From assembly GCA_036365145.1 (NCBI GenBank), contig JAEOAD010000794.1, positions 496,001 to 560,000 of the forward strand: DNA of 64,000 bases, in the 5' to 3' direction. Within the stretch, counting starts at the first letter, position 1, and every line of letters starts with the position of its first letter. Positions 56,842 through 64,000 of this stretch are shown one piece after another. The position numbers were made by a program, and so were the translations under genes. A model generated the notes under the pieces. The model had not been told where the DNA came from. It did no database searches and saw nothing but the letters and a program-made list of their open reading frames with translations. This DNA is from Orientallactaga sibirica (lineage: Eukaryota; Chordata; Mammalia; Rodentia; Dipodidae).

Positions 56842-57097
56842 GTTTTTAAAATATTTTATTTGCAATGAGAGGAAGAGAGGAGGAGGGAGGGAAAGAGGGA
56901 GGGAGGAAAGGAAAGGAGGGAAGAGAGAGAGAGAGAGAGAGAGAGAATGGGCACACCAGGGCCTCTTGCCACTGGAAATGAATACCAAATGGTGCCACTT
57001 TGTGCATCTGGCCTTCCATGGGTACTGGGGAATTGAAACTGGACTAGCAGGCTTTGCAAGCAAGCACCTTTTATCACTGAACCATCAGTCTCTCCAC
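56842..57097 (-). repeat. B2-superfamily SINE
   Basis: Expanded purine tract (56868-56946), antisense head (gaaccatcagtctctcca) carrying a small insertion. Confidence 0.9.
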
Positions 57098-57099
57098 TC

Positions 57100-57551
57100 A
57101 TTTCAGCTTCCATAAACTTGGTGATATATTTGCTTGCCAGTATAGACCTTGTTAAATTGCTCCCCAAGTGCTGTCAGAAGTTGTTCATCTGCATGATCTG
57201 ATGAAAACATGATAGGGCTGGAGGTTCTGCTAATACATACAACCCTGTTAACACAGTTAATAAAGACCATTGCACAAATGAGATGGAAGTGGAAATCCCG
57301 TGGAGTCCTAAAAATTAGTCTTAAATGTCTTCTTCTGTCGCAGTGGGAAAGGACGTGGACTAGGGATGCCAATAGGGTGAAGGCGGTGTGGGGGACCAAG
57401 CTGTGTGTGAAGATCATGAATGCATGGTGGCTCCAGGCCCCATATGCAATGCCTCCTTGTGGGCTGCTGTCTGAGGCAAGCACCCCTGATATCTGGAGGC
57501 ATGCAGGGAGGATGCTGTTGGCAAGACAAGAAGGTGAAGACATGTTCCTGG
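57100..57551. other. Unexplained region open on both strands
   Basis: Frames of 182 (-) and 185 (+) codons overlap here, but both gain part of their length from SINE and (CAAA)n sequence. No family recognised. Probably an old, unidentified repeat. Confidence 0.3.
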
Positions 57552-57770
57552 CTGAAAATGATGGTCTAATTGGTGAGCTCCAGGCTAATGAGAGACTCTG
57601 TCTCAAAACAAACAAACAAACAAACAAACAAACAAACAAACAAACAAACAAACAAAAAGGTGGATGGCAAATGGCACTTGAAGTTGTCCTTGGGCCTTCT
57701 ACACATAGTCACACATGTGTATATGCACCTGTGTGCATGCGCACACACACACACACACACACGTGAGAAC
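57552..57770 (+). repeat. B3-like SINE 3' half with (AAAC)n and (AC)n
   Basis: 'ggtgagctccaggctaatga' then (AAAC)n at 57606-57656, 'gtggatggcaaatggcactt', (AC)n at 57741-57762. Confidence 0.75.
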
Positions 57771-57852
57771 AGACAAATAAAAATATGAAAGAATCCAAAA
57801 TAGCTAGAAGAGAGGATCTTCACTGTCTCGTCACATAGAAATGATATAGGAG

Positions 57853-58066
57853 GGCTGGAGGGATGGCTTAGTGGTTAAGGCCTTTTCTTACAAAGCCAAA
57901 GGATCCCAGTTTGACTCTCCAGGACCCATGTAAACCAGATTCACAAGGTGGTGCATGCATCTGGAGTTCATTTACAGTGGCTGGAGGCCCTGGCATGCCC
58001 ACACTCTCTCTCTGCCTCTTTTTCTCTCACTTTCTCAAGTAAATAATAAATAAATAAATAAATAAA
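57853..58066 (+). repeat. B2-superfamily SINE
   Basis: Head gggctggagggatggcttag, AAAT tail. Confidence 0.94.
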
Positions 58067-58513
58067 GTCTACATGAGTGCTTTGGGCTGATTGATACACA
58101 GCCTATAAATATACTGAAGCATCACTCTATGTCCCCATAAAGATGTGCAGCTTTTATAGCCATAAGACATTTTAAAAGACTATTAGGAGTTTAGTTAGAG
58201 CTGCCATCCCAGACAAAGCTCCAAGTAGCTACATTATAATGGGAAGAAAGTCATGATAATCAGCAAGGAATTTATTGCATTTGGCTTCTGGTCATCTGTC
58301 ATCCCCCAGCTACCTCCTCCAAGATTCATTTGTATGAAAAGCGCATCGAAGGTATACTCTTTTAGCCCTGAAATTTATCTTCATCATTATAATTTTTTTA
58401 TCCTATGGTTTGGTCTGAATCCTCTCAAAGGAGAAAGGAACTGGGCATTTGTGGGGCTCTGCCATGTTCTTTAGCTTCTACTCTGGCATTGATGTCCTCT
58501 GTAATTAGGGCAA
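58067..58513. other. Intron, nothing recognised
   Basis: No repeat recognised. Confidence 0.4.
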
Positions 58514-58944
58514 TGCTATGGTTTAGATATGAAGTATCTTCCCCAACGGCTCACGTGTTGAAGGCTTGGTCCCCTGCTAGTGATGTTACTGAGTCGATTG
58601 GATTGTGAGGATGCTAACTTCAATGGATTAATCCAGGCAGCAGAACAGACTATTAAAAAGTAGGGCCTGCTTGGAGGAAGTAGGTCCTTGGGGGCATGAC
58701 TTTTAGAGGTTTATCTTGTCGCTGGCTCCTCCCTCTCCCTGCTTCCTGTCTAGGAAGTAAGCAGTTTCCTCATCACTGCCTTCTTCCATGATATTTCTCC
58801 CTTGACACAGGCCTAAAAGCAATGGGGCAAGCCAGCCAAGTATGGATGGAAATCCATGAAACCATGAGCCAAAACAAATCCTCTCTCCTGTAAGTTCATT
58901 TCTGTCAGGCGTTTTGTCAGTGTGATGGAAGGCTAACTGACACA
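58514..58944 (+). repeat. MaLR LTR
   Basis: Starts tgctatggtttagatatgaa, contains 'tggtcccctgctagtgatg', ends ctaactgacaca (TG...CA). Confidence 0.8.
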
Positions 58945-59024
58945 GGTGGTCATATAACTTATTAACTGAGGCTTCTGGGCAAATGGGACTGTGTGGCCAT
59001 CCTGTCTGTTATCCAGTGGTTTTT

Positions 59025-59165
59025 TGAGTTCAGTATAGTTTTATCACCATTTTGAAGACAGGAAACTGAGGCCAAGAGAAGTTAGGGAGAGTCATGGCTA
59101 AAGTGGAATGTAAGCCCAGGTCTGCCATTAGAGTTTGCAGGCTCCTAATTCATCTGTACTGGCTT
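59025..59165 (-). repeat. MIR fragment
   Basis: 'gaagacaggaaactgaggcc' and 'aagcccaggtctgccatta'. Confidence 0.7.
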
Positions 59166-60229
59166 CCACCTGTACTGACTCTTTTCACAACAGACACTGT
59201 GACAGTCCCAGCTGGAAGTTTGTCTGAACACAAATAGTTAGATGTGTGACAACTGCACCTCTGCCAGCAGCTGTGGGAAGCCCACTGTTCTAGAAACCTC
59301 TGGGGCCATGACATGGCTTCCCAAAGGCCCAGTGTTTGCTTGACTTATAATCCGAGACCTTACAAGGAATGGCCAGTTAAAGGGATAGGGAAAGGGACTC
59401 ACAAAAACCACAGCACCAGAAACAGTTGAGCTTAGAAACCCCAAGGGCTAGAAACCATAGGTATCAGGAATCAGAGACACAATGTAGAGAGAAGGGCCAA
59501 GAAGTTTCCCATGCCAGGTGTGGCAGGGTAGTGGGGATTTACCATTCTCTGCACTAAATTAAATGTTGTTCTTTGTGAGCATTCCTATGAACTAACAGAG
59601 ACTAAGTCGGAGCCATGGTTCTCATTAACCTCAACTCCTTCAGTGGATATTTCCCAAGAACAAAGAGATCCTCTCAGGCATGCACCATTAGGTCGCATAA
59701 TGAGGAAACAGAACATTGACCCACACTACAGTGGGGCTAACTAAACATCCAGGTAAACTCAACCACCAGATGTCACTGGAAGTAGAGAGGTCAGAACAGG
59801 GCAGTAAAATGTAACTTCTCCCCTGTGCAGTTTCTCTCTGTATGTCCTTGGTTTCACCTGGGCTATCTCCTGAGCGTGTCCCACTGGTCTGTGAGGACAG
59901 CCTGGATCTCTCTGTTATTTTCTATGAAGCCCATGTTCTGGATTCTGCAAGTTTTGAACCATGACGTGGCAGGTCCAGTTACCCTATGAGGTCACTGTGG
60001 GAACAGAATGGAGGCCCTAATGTCCCTTCAAGGCAATGGATTACGAATGTTGTCAGTGTATAGCTTAATGATTCAATTAATACAAGACTTCATTTTCTTT
60101 GTAAGAAATTTGGGATACTACTGATAAAGTCAATGTCCTTTGGCTTACAGCCTCTAAGCCAGCCACTTTATTCCTTCTTCAGATGTAACCCTTATTTAAA
60201 ATTAATTGTGGGCACACTCTCCTGGATTC
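59166..60229. other. Intron, nothing recognised
   Basis: Holds a weaker CTCF-like word ccaccagatgtcac at 59763-59776. Confidence 0.4.
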
Positions 60230-60635
60230 TTACATGTTTACATTCTTATGTGACCTTGTAGAAAACAAATTTTATTGTAACTTTGTTTTTGAAATTTTGG
60301 AGAGCCTTTCATAAACACTTGTAGTAATACATTCTCAAAATTGCAGAGAGGTGGCAAGGATAGTATAAGGAAATTTTATGTATGCTCCACCAGATGGACT
60401 AATTGTCTAGTTTCTCACTCTGCTAAATATCTTTAGTTATGTTCATTTGTTTTCTGAACCATCTGGAGATAACTTTGGGGTTATGAGTCCCATCAACCCA
60501 AAAATGCTTAAGTGTGCATTTCTCAAGGTCAAGGACATTTTCTTACATATGCATAATATAATTATCCAAATGAGAACATGCAGCATTGACCCAGTGCTAT
60601 TATCCAATAGCTTAGATCTCAATTTCATTCATTGA
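60230..60635 (-). repeat. Old L1 antisense fragment
   Basis: 'ggtggcaaggatagtataag', 'ttctgaaccatctggagata' and 'aaggtcaaggacattttctt' follow the antisense order of an old L1 5' region. Confidence 0.65.
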
Positions 60636-60639
60636 ACCA

Positions 60640-61215
60640 CTCAAACCTTTTTTTAATTTTTTGACATTTTTTTAATCAACAACTTCCATATTTACAGACA
60701 ATAAACTATGATAATTCACTCCCTTACCCCACTTTCCCATTCACAAATCCACTCTCAAACATATCCCCTCCTTATTTCAATTAGTCTCTTTTATTTTAAT
60801 GCCATCATCTTTTTCTCCTGTTATGATGGTTTTGTGAAGGTACTGCTAGGCACTGCAAGGTCATGGATATCAAGGCCAGTTTCTGTCTGAATGATTGCAT
60901 TGTAAACAGTCCTACCCTTCCTTTGGCTCTTACATTCTTTCTGCCACCTCTTCCGCAATGGTCCCTGAGCCTTGGAAGATATGATAGAGATGTTTCAGTA
61001 CTGAGCACTCCTCCGTCACTTCTTCTCAGCACTATGGTGACTTTTGAGTCTTCTCAGTGTCACCACCACTATCTGAAAAGAGAAGCTTTTCTAACCAAAA
61101 GTGACAGTAGCATTAAAATATGGGTATGAATATTAGGTAAAGTGCTTACAGGGCAGTTTGGTAAACATAATATATACATTTAGCCAGACAAGAGCAGGCA
61201 GTGTGTTGTAATCAC
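60640..61215 (-). repeat. Rodent L1 3' UTR, antisense
   Basis: T-rich left end, then 'gagccttggaagatatgata', 'tactgagcactcctccgtca', 'agcttttctaaccaaaagtg' and 'cagtttggtaaacataatat'. Related to but more diverged than 37790-39240. Confidence 0.7.
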
Positions 61216-61360
61216 CTATGATCCTTTTACGTTTTTCTTCAAAACATTAGTGCTATCAGCATGGGAATAGTTGTCCACAGTATGAATGTGTCCTAGATTG
61301 TTTAGACCTTCCTGTATGGATGGGCACCCAGTTAGTTCTGATTTTTGTTATTGCAAGCTT
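61216..61360 (-). repeat. Old L1-like fragment
   Basis: 'gtatgaatgtgtcctagatt' and 'gatgggcacccagttagttc' recall an antisense L1 3' region. Confidence 0.35.
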
Positions 61361-62242
61361 CCTTAAACTGGCGTGGGCGTGGCTTTGAAATACCGTTTCA
61401 GCCCCAGTACACACAATGAGGACTCATGATGCCAAGGAAATTTCTTCAGAAGGAGTTTGTCAATAAAGACAGACCTCTTTCCCATGCCATGCAGGGTCAG
61501 CACCATAAAACACCGTAACTGTTTAGCCTTTCACCCATGACTTGTTGTTGGAGGCAGGAGAACCCTCAGGAAAGTTCTTGCTGAAGAGCGATTCCTGGGA
61601 GAGTTACTGACACTGGTGCTCTCAGTTTATGACGGCACCAGATTAGGTGCCTTTCACCAGGTGTGGAGCTCTCGCTTGCTTGAATTGATTTAAGCCCCAA
61701 CCCAGCTCCATGAACAAAGCCAGCAATGCTCTCTGGCCCAACATGCTCTCCTGTGCGCTTAGCTAACTTCTGCTAGTGGGGAAAGATTGTTATTTCTGCT
61801 TCATGGGAGGCATTTTGTACCATTTGGGCTGGCTGGATTTCAATAAAGATAATAAAGAAACACTTACCAAGAAAAATCAAAGTTAGTCTCACCAAGTGTG
61901 GTCTATAGAGATTTGCTTCTCGACACCTAGGTGGCTCTCTTGCTGGGAAGCGTGGCTTGACTTTGAAGAGTGTCCCTGGGACAGGCCTTTGGAGCTGAGC
62001 CCAAAGCGACTGTCAACTGCTTGTGATTCACTGGTTTTAAAGTAGCCATTCTTGGAGCGAAGAGGACCAAAGTCCCAGAATGAATTCTACTCTACTCATT
62101 CCCAGAATTTTTTTAGCCTTCTTGATAGAGAAGATAGATTCAAATGGATAGAAGAGGGAGAAAGGCCTAGAAGGATGCCAAGAGAGGAGGAGCTGTGTTT
62201 CAATGAGGAATATTTGGTTCAAGGCATGGCAAATAGATGGCT
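61361..62242. other. Intron, nothing recognised
   Basis: About 880 bp with no recognised repeat. Confidence 0.4.
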
Positions 62243-62281
62243 AAGGATAGGTCATTCTTTTTTTGAAAAAAAAATATTTTT

Positions 62282-62503
62282 GGGCTGGAGAGATGGCTTA
62301 GTGGTTAAGGTGCTTGCCTGCAAAGCCAAAGGACCTTGGTTCAATTCCCCAGGACCCACGTAAGCCAGATGCACAAGGTGGCACATGCATCTGGAGTTTG
62401 TTTGCAGTGGCTGGAAGCCCTGGTGCGCCCATTCTCTCTCTCTCTCTCTCCTTTCACTCTCTTTCCCTCTCTGAAATAAATAAAAATAAAATATTTTTTT
62501 AAT
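62282..62503 (+). repeat. B2-superfamily SINE, sense arm of an inverted pair
   Basis: Near-consensus head and body, (CT)n, A-rich tail. aaaatattttt lies on both sides, consistent with insertion into the tail of the antisense SINE next to it. Confidence 0.95.
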
Positions 62504-62524
62504 TTAAAAAAGTAAAAATATATT

Positions 62525-62733
62525 TTTAAATTAATTTATTTATGTATTTATTTGAGAGAGAGGGAAAAAGAGAGAGAGAGAATGGGCACTCCGGGACAAC
62601 TAGCCACTGCAAACAAACTCCAGACACATGCACCCCCTTGTGCATCTGACTTACGTGGGTCCTAGAGAATCAAACCAAGGTCCTTTGGCTTTGCAGGCAA
62701 ATGCCTTAACCGCTAAGCCATCTCTCCAGCCCC
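62525..62733 (-). repeat. B2-superfamily SINE, antisense arm of an inverted pair
   Basis: GA tract and near-consensus antisense head. The 17-bp word aaggataggtcattctt at 62243-62259 and 62734-62750 flanks the whole two-SINE block. Confidence 0.95.
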
Positions 62734-62750
62734 AAGGATAGGTCATTCTT

Positions 62751-63137
62751 ATCAAGATGCTGGTCTCGAGATTGACAGTGTGTCTGCAAGATCTGGGAAG
62801 TCCTAAGTGTAAAATAGAAGACTCCTCTCTAGTAGTTGTCTTACTTACTCATGGTGTCAGTTTTGAAGACAAGTAGCTGGGGAAGTGGCTGTCCTAGAAG
62901 AGAGGGAGGCACTGCATGTCTTGCCAATCAACCAGGCAGACACGTTTCTGGCCCTCAAGAGCATCTCAGCTCATGTTTTTATGCAGCTCACTGTATGACA
63001 GAAGTGTCATTCCCAGACTAGAAACTGGCACATGCTATTTTCCTTGGAAGACTCAAGAAATAAGAGAAAATAACAGTTGGGGATTATACTCTATGGGGAA
63101 ACGTATTGGTATCTTAAGAAATCATCACTCTACAGAA
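62751..63137. other. Intron, nothing recognised
   Basis: No repeat recognised. Confidence 0.4.
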
Positions 63138-63215
63138 CTGTGTTACTCAATGTGTGCTCTGTGGGACCAACCCTGTCCACACACATGGAAACTTGTTAGA
63201 AAAGCAAACAGGCAA
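63138..63215 (+). mobile_element. MER5A-like fragment
   Basis: 'gttactcaatgtgtgctctg' and 'catggaaacttgttagaaaa'. Confidence 0.6.
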
Positions 63216-63364
63216 ACCTCCCTCCCAACTTGCTGAATGAGCATCTATCGTTAGGGTATTTATGCTAGGAATCTCTTTCACAAGACCTCTCTGCTGACCC
63301 TCATGCACACTAAGGTTTGAAAAGCTTCTCTTCTGGAAGGGTTCAAGAGGGAAGATCAAGAATA

Positions 63365-63955
63365 AATAAAGTTGGATCTAATGGTGCAGTTCTGTAATCT
63401 CAAGCTACTCAGGAGGCTGAGGCAGGAAGATCACAGGTTTGGTTTAAGACCTCCTGGACTACAGAATGAGTTCAGAACCATAGTGGTGGTTTAATGCAGG
63501 TGATCCATAAACTTGGGTGTTCTGAATGCTAGATTCCCAGCTGATGGCTATTTGGGAGTTGAATCCTCCTGGAGGCAGTGTATTATGGAGGTTGGGCTTA
63601 TGGGTTTTATAGACAGCTTCCTCTTGCCAGTGTTTGGCACACCCTTCTGTGGCTGTTGTCCATCCGATGTTGGCCAGAAAGTGATGTCTACCCACTGCTC
63701 ATGCCATCATTTTCCCTGGCCATCATGGAGCTTCCCCTCAAATCTGTAAGTCAAAATAAAACCTTTCCTCCCACAAGCTGCTCTTGGTCTGGTGTTTTCT
63801 GCTAGCAATTGTGAACCTGATTGCAACAGCCAGCCTAGGCGACTTAGCAAGAACCTGTGTCAAAATGAAAAGTAAACAGAGGACTAGGGATGTTGCTCAG
63901 TGGTGGAGCACGTACCTAGCATGAGTGAGGACCTGGGTTCAACCCTCAGTGCTAC
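63365..63955 (+). repeat. B4-like B1/ID composite split by an LTR
   Basis: B1 part left of 63480 ('gctactcaggaggctgaggc') resumes at 63829 ('gccagcctaggcgacttagc') and is followed by the ID part ('actagggatgttgctcagtg'). Confidence 0.85.
63481..63828 (+). repeat. Solo MaLR LTR inside the B4-like SINE
   Basis: 348 bp, 'gtggtggtttaatgcaggtg' to 'cctgattgcaaca', with AATAAA near 63756. Same subfamily as 8528-8869. Confidence 0.88.
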
Positions 63956-64000
63956 GAGAATCAATTAATTGATTAGAATTAAATAAAATAAACAGGTGGT

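Noticed and set aside
56515..57063. 182-codon open frame on the minus strand
   Set aside because: Spans two B2-type SINEs and their (CT)n/GA tracts.
57566..57823. CLFVCLFV-rich frame as a membrane protein
   Set aside because: It is translation of an (AAAC)n microsatellite.

Overview
This is a mammalian, clearly rodent, genomic window, and nearly all of it is intron. It carries rodent B1 elements with the internal ~29-bp duplication typical of myomorph B1. It also has dozens of tRNA-derived SINEs of the B2 superfamily, plus B3-like and ID/B1 composite (B4-like) SINEs, rodent MaLR LTRs and rodent-type L1 3' UTRs. The particular B1 and B2-superfamily consensus fits what I remember of jerboas (Dipodidae). 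That species guess is an inference, not something the sequence proves.

The only gene I can support is protein kinase C beta (PRKCB), on the + strand and partial. Two coding exons are present: 1259-1370 and 4243-4371. Together they encode the whole C1B zinc-finger (diacylglycerol/phorbol ester binding) domain, with every Zn ligand intact, and the linker into the first strand of the C2 domain. Splice sites and phases fit (acceptor AG / donor GTAAGT, acceptor AG / donor GTAGGT, both junctions phase 1). Everything after 4371 (59.6 kb) reads as the next intron. I found no sequence for the following C2-domain exon, so it should lie to the right of the window.

Layout. 1-1258: end of the upstream intron, with a MIR and one SINE. 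1371-4242: short intron with one B2-type SINE and one B1. 4.4-6.3 kb: a 114-bp perfect-period tandem duplication and old MIR/L1 pieces. 6.6-9.4 kb: an LTR graveyard (ERVL-type LTR, two MLT1-type LTRs and three younger MaLR LTRs, two of them forming an inverted pair). 10.9-12.7 kb: a B1 broken by an L1 tail, a possible decayed processed pseudogene, a 58-bp duplication and an ~11-copy minisatellite. 13-18.5 kb: DNA-transposon and SINE remnants. 19-28 kb: comparatively repeat-poor, with L2/MIR fossils, a second minisatellite, and a repeat-free block (25.4-26.0 kb) with two octamer motifs one helical turn apart. 28-34 kb: an L2 split by a solo LTR with a perfect target-site duplication, and SINE clusters. 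35-40 kb: a fossil antisense L1 that later received a rodent L1 3' UTR and several SINEs. 42.9-46.4 kb: an LTR split by a SINE, a near-complete MIR, and a possible cryptic 36-nt exon. 49-57.8 kb: a ~4-kb fossil sense L1 interrupted by at least nine younger insertions. 58-64 kb: a MaLR LTR, old L1, a palindromic SINE pair and a B4-like SINE split by an LTR.

I saw no RNA genes, CRISPR arrays or second coding gene. I found no evidence for a new biological system. The interesting material is in the layered insertions, local duplications and candidate regulatory motifs inside the PRKCB intron.
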